This document shows, in pieces, positions 1 to 6,734 of a stretch of DNA of 64,000 nt (its first letter is position 1; the number at the start of each line of letters is the position of its first letter). A program made the position numbers and the translations under genes. Location: contig NZ_AUFX01000003.1 in assembly GCF_000426725.1 (NCBI RefSeq), forward strand, positions 704,797-768,796, written 5' to 3'. The notes under the pieces were generated by a model, which was given only the letters and a program-made list of their open reading frames with translations, was not told the origin of the DNA and searched no databases. Source of the DNA: Sporocytophaga myxococcoides DSM 11118. Its GTDB lineage: Bacteria > Bacteroidota > Bacteroidia > Cytophagales > Cytophagaceae.

Positions 1-33
1 TTTTTGTGCTATCATTAATTTAAACCAAAAGAA

Positions 34-438
34 ATGAGTAAGAAAAATTTAGTATCATTAAGAATAATTACTTCTGACATTAAGCGTTTAGTGAAGTTTT
101 TTGAAAAAGTCACAGAAACAAAAGCTAAGTGGGCAACAGAGGACTTTGCAGAAGTAAAATCGGAGTCTTTCACTTTGGCAATTGGAAGTACACGAACATT
201 AACATTCTTTGGAGAAGGTGTTGCTCAATCTGCGGCTAATAAAAGTACTATTATAGAGTTTCTTGTTGAGAACGTAGATGATGAATACGAAAGAATTAAA
301 AATTTAACAAACGAAATTGTTCAGAAACCGACAACTATGCCTTGGGGTAATCGTTCGTTGTTGTTTCGCGACCCTGACGGGAATTTAATAAATTTTTTTA
401 CACCAGTTAGTCAAGAAGCTAAAGAGAAATTTGCATAA
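34..438 (+). CDS. VOC (glyoxalase/bleomycin-resistance) family protein
   Basis: A 134-residue single-domain protein of the vicinal oxygen chelate fold. The N-terminal beta-alpha unit (about residues 5-60) is followed by a second unit ending in FRDPDGNLINFFTP (about 111-124), the signature end of glyoxalase-like domains. Such proteins use a divalent metal or simply bind hydrophobic ligands; the substrate cannot be read from sequence. The length is normal for a one-domain VOC protein that dimerises. The start ATG follows a purine-rich stretch (accaaaagaa). It stands alone, and the DNA after it is repeat-rich. Family assignment is firm, function is not. Confidence 0.85.
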   Translation: MSKKNLVSLRIITSDIKRLVKFFEKVTETKAKWATEDFAEVKSESFTLAIGSTRTLTFFGEGVAQSAANKSTIIEFLVENVDDEYERIKNLTNEIVQKPTTMPWGNRSLLFRDPDGNLINFFTPVSQEAKEKFA

Positions 439-490
439 AGAATAAGCCCAGCCGTTAATAGCGGTTTTCCCGTGGTGTCAGGTCTTTCGA

Positions 491-511
491 CCATAGCCGT
501 CAACTTAGTGA
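491..511. mobile_element. Solitary end of the 183-bp MITE-like element
   Basis: The 21 bases starting CCATAGCCGTCAACTTAGTG are identical to the left end of the intact MITE-like element at 5165-5347. No matching right end (TAAGTTGACGGCTATGG) is visible nearby, so this is a truncated or decayed copy. A strong hairpin follows at 526-604, as a related hairpin does inside the intact copy. Confidence 0.7.
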
Positions 512-525
512 CTACATGAAGAGAT

Positions 526-677
526 AAGCAACAGTTTGAGCAAGAGCAAGAGATCTTTTAATAAATACAGAAAGGGTTTCTTGCTCTTGCTCAAACTGTT
601 GCTTGTTTTTTCTTTCAAAGAGAATCCAATAGTCCTCGTTTATTTAACGAGGATTCCCGAGAATAGCGATTGTATCG
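526..677. repeat. Dispersed hairpin element, copy 1 (26-bp perfect inverted repeat)
   Basis: Bases 526-551 and 579-604 are perfect reverse complements (26 bp, 27-base loop), starting AAGCAACAGTTTGAGCAAGA. A tail at about 646-677 (ACGAGGAT..CCC..GAATA.C.ATTGTATC) is shared with the copy downstream of the alcohol dehydrogenase gene (7914-8032). The stem could also stop transcription of the upstream VOC gene. The rest of 439-801 shows no gene. Confidence 0.75.
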
Positions 678-801
678 CTATTTCATTAACAACAAAATAT
701 AAAATTCACTGACAGCCTTTATATACCCCCAAAAACAAAACCACCAAAGCCTATAAGCACCCTGGTGGTTCGGATCAATTCAAACAAGCAAAAGCTCCCT
801 C

Positions 802-1509
802 CTACACCTCAATCTGTCTGGTGACAGTGATGTTGATGGTGTTTGAAAATTCACCTACCTGAGCACTCTTCAGCTTGAAGATTCCTTTGTAAGACCAGAC
901 TGCAGTATCTGTCCCTGTTGGTAAAGGATGGTTGTCTACATAGTCACGAGAGGAATCATTGACAAGGAAAACAAACCCTTTGCCATCTTTGCGGTCCACA
1001 TAGATGTCGATAGAGTCTGCAGCCCCTTTCTTCCATTTGATAAGAGGACGGTGCGCATCAAGCCCTCCTCCTATTTGAGGTTTCATGGTCATCTTGTCTA
1101 GTGCAGAATCTGCAGCAATAATCATGAGATCCCTGCCAATAGCATCGTTGTAATTCCTATGATTTTTGATTCTCTGCACCATTTTTCCCACTCTCTTAAA
1201 GATGCCGGGCTTTACAAGCAAAGGCTGTGTAAGAACAGGTGTTGGGGCAGGATAAGAAATCTCTCCTCCTCCTTCCTGGCCATCATACATCAAATTTTTG
1301 AAGCCGATTTGCTGAGATGCTACACTCTTTGCTATTTCCGCAGCTTCAAGTGAATAGATGGCAACAAGAGCATCATTGGAAACGCTGAGAACTTCATCTG
1401 GAAGTATGCCTACATTTTCTGCATGACCTGCAAGTTTAATGGAAAAGTTTTTGAGCCAAATAGCTCTGTCTTTATCTGCCCTTGGCAGATATCCCGTGTT
1501 GGTGGACAT
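802..1509 (-). CDS. Conserved Bacteroidota hypothetical protein
   Basis: A 235-residue protein with no signal peptide. The N-terminus (YLPRADKDRAIWLKNF, residues 7-22) and overall plan resemble, from memory, a family of about 230-residue Bacteroidota proteins. That family has a helical N-terminal half with a small-residue-rich core (about 20-75), a Pro-rich hinge (SYPAPTPVLTQP, about 85-96) and a C-terminal beta-sandwich-like half (about 140-235; W-K, VWSYKGIF and N-I-T-V-T motifs). No catalytic motif is visible. It lies just downstream, on the same strand, of the 21-bp repeat array, an association that may be recurrent. Function unknown; coding status is well supported by length and composition. 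Confidence 0.75.
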   Translation of the reverse strand: MSTNTGYLPRADKDRAIWLKNFSIKLAGHAENVGILPDEVLSVSNDALVAIYSLEAAEIAKSVASQQIGFKNLMYDGQEGGGEISYPAPTPVLTQPLLVKPGIFKRVGKMVQRIKNHRNYNDAIGRDLMIIAADSALDKMTMKPQIGGGLDAHRPLIKWKKGAADSIDIYVDRKDGKGFVFLVNDSSRDYVDNHPLPTGTDTAVWSYKGIFKLKSAQVGEFSNTINITVTRQIEV

Positions 1510-1623
1510 AGTTGGTTAACTGGTTTAAAAGATTCTATTAAAAAAATAACTGGCTCAATATTAGAACATTAATTTATTCGACGCAACATTTTTTTTCAAA
1601 AATATCCTCCGCAAAGACTCGTG

Positions 1624-1944
1624 CTTAAGCACGAATGGTGCGTACTTAAGCTCCGTTGCCTCGTGCTTAAGCCTCAAAGCTCCGTGCTTAAGCACCAGAG
1701 TTCCGAGCTTAAGCACGAAGCTTCCGTAATTACTCACAGAATGAGCGGCAATATTAACATCACTTCCGAAAGTACTCACGCAGCATTCGGGAGTACTCAC
1801 AGCCTCATCGTGAGCACTCCCGATGGGGACGGAAGCACTTCCGCAGGTCCTGTGCTTATGCACGGTCACTTTTTGCTTAAGCACGGACAATATTTGCTTA
1901 AGCACAGGCACTCTGAACTTAAGCAAAAAAAGCCCGTGAGTAAG
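1624..1944. repeat. 21-bp phased palindromic tandem repeat, 16 units
   Basis: A six-base core recurs every 21 bases exactly: 1624, 1645, 1666, 1687, 1708, 1729, 1750, 1771, 1792, 1813, 1834, 1855, 1876, 1897, 1918 and 1939. The core is CTTAAG in most units and AGTACT, AGCACT or ATTACT in the central ones. The best-conserved unit is CGTGCTTAAGCAC plus about eight variable bases. Because the core is palindromic and 21 is a multiple of 3, both strands stay open as heptad-repeat frames (plus strand VLKHQSS-like; minus strand FVLKHES-like, 1561-2076). Whether either frame is translated is unclear, so I annotate the repeat rather than a gene. Confidence 0.85.
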
Positions 1945-2028
1945 CCAGATATAGTCCGGAATAAGCTCTATTAGTTCAGGAAAAGAAATTTTGAATGCGG
2001 GCTTATGAATATTGCTACCGTCATATAC

Positions 2029-2267
2029 GCTCCTCGGTCTGTGGCTCACAGACCGAAACCTTTCCACCATGATCAAAGTAGTCTAATTAACTCTCCTTTT
2101 TTCATGAGTGTCATTTTTTTATTTTTGATGTAATAAGCTTAACCAATTATGGAAAAATTCTTTAAAGAAAGACGAATCTCTATATAACTTTTTCCTTTAT
2201 TATAGATTATGGAGATTATTTTGGATAACTGTTATGGATAGATTCCGGTCTGTGTGCCAAAGACCGG
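2029..2267. repeat. 239-bp dispersed repeat, copy A (uninterrupted)
   Basis: The element starts GCTCCTCGGTCTGTGGCTCA and ends in CCGGTCTGTGTGCCAAAGAC plus CGG. Each end therefore carries a hairpin built on CGGTCTGTG/CACAGACCG. The interior, including TTTTTTATTTTTGAT and AATTATGGAAAAATTC, is nearly identical to 4934-5157. This copy lacks the insertion found in the second copy and so serves as an empty-site reference. No ORF is carried. Confidence 0.85.
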
Positions 2268-2406
2268 TGAGAAAGGGGTTAGTCAATTGAATGATTGGTA
2301 TCCACCTTTATTTTATACTTTGCAATATCCATTAATTCTCGTTTTTAAGAGCATCAGATTCTGCCCTGGGAGTGGACGTTTTTTTTGCCCATTGATATAG
2401 AACTTG

Positions 2407-2900
2407 AGAAGGCGTTATAGCAGGGCCTCATGATTTTGATAAAGAAATTATTGACAAATACGATATGTATAGAATTAAACGATATTTCAAACCTTTCACT
2501 GATATTAAGCCCAGTAGGACTTGGGGCTGTGATTCACCTATTGAATTGTTTTAATTCAAGGTCTCGCATTTAAAGATTTATTTCCTATACTTCAAACTTT
2601 AATTTTAAAAAATGGTGAAGCCCATGACAATTTTTATGAAATGATAGCAAGCGAGGTATTCATAAAAGGGGATGAATTGTTAACAGAAGTTGACTTATAT
2701 TTTCCTGACAAAAAGTTGCTATTTTCTGTGATTCTACAAAACATCATAGGAATGGAAAGGTCAAGATGAAGGATGAAAAAATATCAAATGAATTACAAAA
2801 TTTAGGAATTAAAGCAATAAGAATACAAGGAAGTGAAATTGTCAATAACTTAGAAAAGGCAGTTGATAGAATATTGGAAGAAGTAAAAAACAACACCTAA
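2407..2900 (+). pseudogene. Frameshifted DUF559/Vsr-like nuclease remnant
   Basis: Three reading-frame pieces join into one recognisable protein. The first is DKYDMYRIKRYFKPF...GCDSPIELF (about 2423-2551, ends in a stop). The second is AFKDLFPILQTLIL...EVDLYFPDKKLLF (about 2570-2725). The third is HHRNGKVKMKDEKISNELQN...LGIKAIRIQGSE (about 2745-2900, stop at 2898-2900). The motif order SPIE..F, acidic E-V-D-x-Y-F-P, H-H-x-N and L-x-x-x-GI-x-x-x-R is that of small PD-(D/E)XK proteins related to DUF559 and very-short-patch-repair endonucleases. The frame changes show it is broken; sequencing error is a less likely alternative because at least two shifts are needed. Confidence 0.6.
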
Positions 2901-3074
2901 CATTGTATATAGCAAATTGGGTGTTTATTTGTATTAGACAGTTTAGTTGTGTTTAGGAACAGCGGCGGAAGTCGAAAGTACTTTGCTTTCTTCCACCCTA
3001 CTTACCATATACTGGCCGTTATAGGCTAGGGTGGAACAAACTATAAATAAACTGAGAAACTTTCGACAATCAAC

Positions 3075-3440
3075 TTATTTTTTCTTTCCGATTATGTTTT
3101 TTCGATGTTGTAATCCCCATTCTAACATCACATCTAAAACTTTACGATAAGCATACCCAGACTTTGTTAATTCATACTCTACTGTAACAGGTACTGTGTC
3201 GTAAACTGTCCGATTTATAATACCGTTAACTTCCAAATCTTTCAATTCCTTAGACAACATTCGTGGATTTATTTTTGGAATTGTCTTTTCCAATTCAGTA
3301 AAACGCTTTTTACCAAAAAGCAATTGCGCTATAATAGGCGTTTTCCACTTTCCATTAAGCACATTTAAGGTATCGTGAATTGCCAAAACGTAATCGGTTG
3401 AACAGTCTTTAATACTGTTTATCTCTGATATTTTACTCAT
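3075..3440 (-). CDS. HxlR-family winged-helix transcriptional regulator
   Basis: A 121-residue one-domain DNA-binding protein. The HxlR hallmark runs from about residue 28 (LNGKWKTPIIAQLL), through the recognition-helix region (FTELEKTIPKINPRMLSKEL, about 46-65) and the wing (YELTKSG, about 88-94), to the C-terminal dimerisation helix. Family members lack a ligand domain and often sense redox or electrophile stress through a cysteine; Cys13 is the only cysteine here. It is transcribed divergently from an NmrA-type reductase, like the E. coli ytfH/ytfG pair. A TACTTTTG -7 box on its strand (3485-3492) overlaps a palindrome, which suggests autorepression. Confidence 0.92.
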   Translation of the reverse strand: MSKISEINSIKDCSTDYVLAIHDTLNVLNGKWKTPIIAQLLFGKKRFTELEKTIPKINPRMLSKELKDLEVNGIINRTVYDTVPVTVEYELTKSGYAYRKVLDVMLEWGLQHRKNIIGKKK

Positions 3441-3467
3441 AACTACTTCATTCAGTTGTCTCTATAT

Positions 3468-3502
3468 TTTTGTATAGCGCTATACAAAAGTATAGTACTA
3501 TA
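3468..3502. promoter_or_regulatory. Two palindromic operators between hxlR-type and nmrA-type genes
   Basis: A perfect palindrome, TGTATAGCGCTATACA (3471-3486), extends to 22 bases with flanking T and A runs (3468-3489). A second one, TATAGTACTATA (3491-3502), shares the half-site. Their centres are 18 bp apart. The first overlaps the regulator's -7 box; the second lies about 20 bp upstream of the reductase's -7 box. This layout fits HxlR dimers repressing both divergent promoters. Confidence 0.75.
3485..3492 (-). promoter_or_regulatory. Predicted -7 box of the HxlR-type gene
   Basis: On the minus strand these bases read TACTTTTG, matching the Bacteroidota -7 consensus TAnnTTTG. They lie 45 bases upstream of the start codon and partly inside the first operator. 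Confidence 0.5.
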
Positions 3503-3522
3503 TATTTTATAGTTAAGGTAGA

Positions 3523-3530
3523 TAACTTTG
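3523..3530 (+). promoter_or_regulatory. Predicted -7 box of the NmrA-type gene
   Basis: TAACTTTG matches the Bacteroidota -7 consensus TAnnTTTG and lies 42 bases upstream of the ATG. The second operator occupies the region where the -33 element would be. Confidence 0.5.
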
Positions 3531-3571
3531 TCTTAATAATAAAATGTTCCATTAAATAAAACAAAAAGAAA

Positions 3572-4441
3572 ATGAGCAAAATACTAATTACAGGAGCAAC
3601 TGGTCGTTTAGGAAAAACAGTAATTGAACAATTATTGAAACACACAGCAGCAAATAATATCGTGGCATTTGCAAGAGATGAAAACAAGGCAACTATCATA
3701 AAAGAAAAAGGAATTGATGTAAGATTTGGGAGCTATGAAGATACAGCATCCCTTGAGAAAGCTTTAAATGGGATAGATAAAATTTTACTAGTTTCTTCTC
3801 CATCAATTGAAAATAGGTTTGAGCACCACAAAAATGTAGTTGATGTAGCGAAAAAATCAGGGGTAAAACACATAGTTTTTACCGGGGCCGTGTTCAAAAA
3901 TCCAAGTGTATCGAAGACCAAAAGTTTAATCGAACCCTTATTCCAAACAGATGAATACATAAAGGCAAGCGGATTGATTTATACTTTATTACATAACTCC
4001 TTATATGCTGACGAAATAAAAATCTTTGTAGGGGAAAAAGTTCTTGAAACAGGAATTATCTTTCCTGCAGGAAACGGAAAAGTTCCTTACGCTCTTCGAA
4101 GAGAAATGAGCGAAGCAGCAGCAAATGTGTTATTGCAAAACAATCACGAAAACAAAATCTATGAACTTACGGGAAATGATTTATATTCTTATGAAGATAT
4201 AGCAAACATCTTCTCTTCTTTATCTGGAAAAACCATCAGTTATACAGACCTTGACACTTCAGTATATTCAGAAAATTTAAAAATTTTAGGTATACCTGAA
4301 AACTTCGTTTCAATTATGACTGGATTTGCAACTGACATCAAAAATCATCAATATGAAATAATTAGCTCTGATTTTGAAAAACTGTTAGGAAGAAAACCAA
4401 CAGATCTTAAGGAATCATTAAAAGAAATTTATAAATTTTAA
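3572..4441 (+). CDS. NmrA-like NAD(P)-dependent oxidoreductase (quinone reductase 2 type)
   Basis: A 289-residue atypical short-chain dehydrogenase. The Rossmann nucleotide-binding motif GATGRLG is at residues 8-14. The usual catalytic YxxxK is absent, as in NmrA and QorB (YtfG) proteins. LLVSSPSIENRFEHHKNVVD (about 72-91) and the substrate-loop region match the YtfG-type layout. Length equals that of E. coli QorB (about 286). The likely role is NADPH-dependent reduction of quinones or redox sensing in the cytoplasm. The divergent HxlR neighbour supports inducible electrophile or quinone detoxification. Two operators sit in the intergenic region. Confidence 0.85.
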   Translation: MSKILITGATGRLGKTVIEQLLKHTAANNIVAFARDENKATIIKEKGIDVRFGSYEDTASLEKALNGIDKILLVSSPSIENRFEHHKNVVDVAKKSGVKHIVFTGAVFKNPSVSKTKSLIEPLFQTDEYIKASGLIYTLLHNSLYADEIKIFVGEKVLETGIIFPAGNGKVPYALRREMSEAAANVLLQNNHENKIYELTGNDLYSYEDIANIFSSLSGKTISYTDLDTSVYSENLKILGIPENFVSIMTGFATDIKNHQYEIISSDFEKLLGRKPTDLKESLKEIYKF

Positions 4442-4827
4442 GATAAAACTTAATATAAATCTTGCAGACATTGGACATAATTGAAAAAAAGATTTGTAAT
4501 TAAATGAATAGTTTTTAATACAAACAAAAACCACAGCCTATAACACCAGGTTGTAGCTATAGCTGGGTGATGATGAAATTTTGAGTGCGCGCTTCTAAAG
4601 CCGCACTTTTTTATTTATTTTTATAAAGCGTGCTGGCGGTGTCTCGGCGGACAGAGAAGCGCTCTAAAACCCGCCATAGCAACAACCTAGACGGGCATCA
4701 ATTAGGAGTGATTTTTATTGATGAATTCCAATCTAGCTTTAAATGAAAGTATATCAGAAAATCGCTTTGCATTCAATTTTAAAGTTAAGCATGTTTTATG
4801 TTTGATAAAAAATTTTATAAACCATTT

Positions 4828-4933
4828 GCTCCTCGGTCTGTGACACAGACCGAAACCTTTCCACCACGATCAGAGTAGTCTAATTAACTCTCCCTTTTTC
4901 ATGAGTTTCATTTTTTTATTTTTGATCTAATCC
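4828..4933. repeat. Partial copy of the 239-bp repeat (first 106 bp)
   Basis: This stretch repeats the first part of the 239-bp element, beginning GCTCCTCGGTCTGTGACACA, and stops where a second, full-length copy starts at 4934. The two form a head-to-tail partial tandem. The DNA between 4442 and 4827 has no gene; a GC-rich inverted stretch near 4583-4610 is all I see there. Confidence 0.85.
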
Positions 4934-5362
4934 GCTCCTCGGTCTGTGGCTCACAGACCGAAACCTTTCCTCCACGATCAAAGTAGTCTAATTAACTCTC
5001 CTTTTTTCATGAGTGTCATTTTTTTATTTTTGATCTAATCAGCTAAACCAATTATGGAAAAATTCTTTAAAGAAAGACGAATCACTATATGACTTTTTCC
5101 ATTATTACAGATTATGGAGATTATTTTGGATAACTGTTATGGACAGATTCCGGTCTGTGTGCCACCATAGCCGTCAACTTAGTGATGAGACAAGTAAAAA
5201 AATAGTTTTCCCTGCTATATAAAAGAGTAGTAATAATGGAAAAAGAGAGCAACAGCAACAAAATATTCCAGGAATAGTCTTGCTGTTGCTAATTTACTTT
5301 GATTAAGAATTATGTAATTCTAAACTTGCTTAAGTTGACGGCTATGGTGTGCCACAGACCGG
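4934..5362. repeat. 239-bp dispersed repeat, copy B, split by an insertion
   Basis: Total length is 429 bp. Removing the inserted 183-bp element (5165-5347) and one 7-bp target duplication leaves exactly 239 bp, the length of copy A at 2029-2267. The left end begins GCTCCTCGGTCTGTGGCTCA. The right end, after the insertion, is TGTGCCACAGACCGG. The insertion fell in the loop of the right-hand terminal hairpin. Confidence 0.88.
5165..5347. mobile_element. 183-bp MITE-like element with 17-bp TIRs and 7-bp TSD
   Basis: The ends are perfect inverted repeats: CCATAGCCGTCAACTTA (5165-5181) and TAAGTTGACGGCTATGG (5331-5347). The direct repeat TGTGCCA flanks both sides (5158-5164 and 5348-5354) and is single in the empty copy. 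The interior holds an inverted repeat AGCAACAGCAA...TTGCTGTTGCT (about 5247-5290) and no coding sequence. It must move with a transposase encoded elsewhere. A truncated end lies at 491-511. I cannot name the parent IS family. Confidence 0.85.
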
Positions 5363-5415
5363 GGAGAAGAAGAAAATACGACGTAAAAACTGAAATAGCT
5401 AATAACATATGCATT

Positions 5416-5460
5416 AAAGTCCCTCTCCTTCAGGAGAGGGATTTAGGGTGAGGTCTTTTA
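5416..5460. repeat. Short dispersed hairpin repeat (CTCTCC...GGAGAGGG type)
   Basis: CCCTCTCCTTCAGGAGAGGG forms an 8-9 bp stem, followed by ATTTAGGGTGAGGTCTTTTA. A diverged copy with the same tail lies at 37698-37739, so this is a dispersed intergenic repeat, not only a local terminator. Confidence 0.75.
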
Positions 5461-5563
5461 ATAGATATATTTCTCAAGCATCTAAATACCTTTTCAAATC
5501 ATTTCATTTTTTAATTTTTCTTTATTAATTCTATAATTAACTTCGATTTCGAAATTTATCTAT

Positions 5564-6349
5564 ATGGCTTTACTGCATTTGGTCAATTGGAATGTAAATG
5601 GCATCCGCTCCATTATGAAGAAGGATTTTGTAAGGGACATTAACACCTTGAATCCTGATATACTGTGCTTGCAGGAAACGAAAGCCGGAGTTCATGATGT
5701 GGAAACATTGTGCGCCATGCTGCCTGAATACAAAGTTTATGGAAACGCATCAAAGGCAAGAAAAGGTTATTCTGGCACAGCTATCCTTACCAAATATGTT
5801 CCCATAAGCGTAACTTATGATATGAATATTGAAGAACACGATCAGGAAGGAAGGGTTATCACAGCAGAGTATGATCATTTTTTTCTTGTAACAGTTTATG
5901 TACCAAACTCAGGAGAAGGATTAAAACGTCTTGATTACCGCGAAAAGTGGGATGCTGACTTTTTAAAGTACGTTCTGGATCTGAACGCCAAAAAGCCTGT
6001 GATCATTGCCGGAGATCTGAATGTAGCACATACGGAAAAAGATATAGCCAATGCGAAAAAGAACTATAATAAATCTGCAGGATATACTCAAAGGGAAATA
6101 GACGGCTTCAACAGATTACTTGGTTCCGGTTTTTCAGACACCTTCAGGCTGCTTCATCCGGATGAAATCAAATACACCTACTGGAGTAACTTTTTCAATT
6201 CACGGGCAAAAAATGTTGGCTGGAGAATAGATTATTTTGTGGTCAGTAATTCATTGATCAGTCAGGTTAAAGAGGCAACGGTGAGCAATGAATTCATGGG
6301 TTCAGACCATTGCCCCATTGAGTTGAAGATTGAGATAGTTAAAAGTTGA
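5564..6349 (+). CDS. xth: Exodeoxyribonuclease III (AP endonuclease)
   Basis: A 261-residue enzyme of the exonuclease III/AP endonuclease family that cleaves DNA 5' to abasic sites in base excision repair. The catalytic set is complete: Asn10 and Asn12 in NWNVNGIRS, metal-binding Glu38 in LQETK, Tyr112 and Asn115 in VYVPNSG, Asp151 and Asn153 in AGDLNVAH, Asp223 in WRIDYF, and Asp248-His249 in GSDHCPI. Length is typical. It is a single gene with an AT-rich leader and no close partner; the next gene starts 85 bases downstream. Confidence 0.96.
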   Translation: MALLHLVNWNVNGIRSIMKKDFVRDINTLNPDILCLQETKAGVHDVETLCAMLPEYKVYGNASKARKGYSGTAILTKYVPISVTYDMNIEEHDQEGRVITAEYDHFFLVTVYVPNSGEGLKRLDYREKWDADFLKYVLDLNAKKPVIIAGDLNVAHTEKDIANAKKNYNKSAGYTQREIDGFNRLLGSGFSDTFRLLHPDEIKYTYWSNFFNSRAKNVGWRIDYFVVSNSLISQVKEATVSNEFMGSDHCPIELKIEIVKS

Positions 6350-6434
6350 AAGCTGAAAGCTGTTCCGTTAAATATTTGATAACATTAAGAAAGGCTATAA
6401 TTTACCTTTACCAACAATAAAAATATTCACTACT

Positions 6435-6734
6435 ATGATTGCAACTATTGTACATGTATATGTAAAACCTGAGTGCGTAGAGGCTTTTATAGCAGCTACC
6501 AAACAGAATCATGAGGAATCGGTTAAAGAGGCCGGTAATCTTAGATTTGATATACTACAGGATGCTTCGGATCCATCAAAATTTGTTTTTTATGAAGCTT
6601 ATGCCAGCGAAGCGGCAGCGGCTGCACATAAAGAAACCAACCACTACCTTACCTGGCGTGATACTGTAGCTCCATTTATGGCTAAACCTAGAGAAGGTGT
6701 AAAACATCAAATATTATTTCCACAAAATTCATGA
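6435..6734 (+). CDS. ABM-domain (antibiotic biosynthesis monooxygenase-like) protein
   Basis: A 99-residue ferredoxin-like alpha+beta barrel protein of the ABM/LsrG family. The typical features are a VHVYVKPECVEAFIAATKQN N-terminal strand-helix, NLRFDILQDASDPSKFVFYE (about 35-54) and an acidic-to-basic C-terminal helix with H-x-x-T-x-x-HYLTW. Family members act as cofactor-free monooxygenases or isomerases on small molecules. The stop overlaps the start of the downstream alcohol dehydrogenase by four bases (ATGA), so the two are translationally coupled and probably act on the same metabolite. Confidence 0.88.
   Translation: MIATIVHVYVKPECVEAFIAATKQNHEESVKEAGNLRFDILQDASDPSKFVFYEAYASEAAAAAHKETNHYLTWRDTVAPFMAKPREGVKHQILFPQNS

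Noticed and set aside
1624..1944. CRISPR array
   Set aside because: Unit period is 21 bp with a 6-12 bp conserved core and no 23-40 bp identical repeats or spacers; no cas genes in the window.
1561..2076. Minus-strand frame of 171 codons through the 21-bp array as a real gene
   Set aside because: The opposite strand is equally open because of the palindromic 21-bp unit; its start lies inside the 239-bp repeat and uses a TTG. Kept as repeat, coding unproven.
5165..5347. A small RNA gene instead of a MITE
   Set aside because: The 7-bp target duplication and the 239-bp arithmetic show insertion; RNA function is not excluded but not needed.
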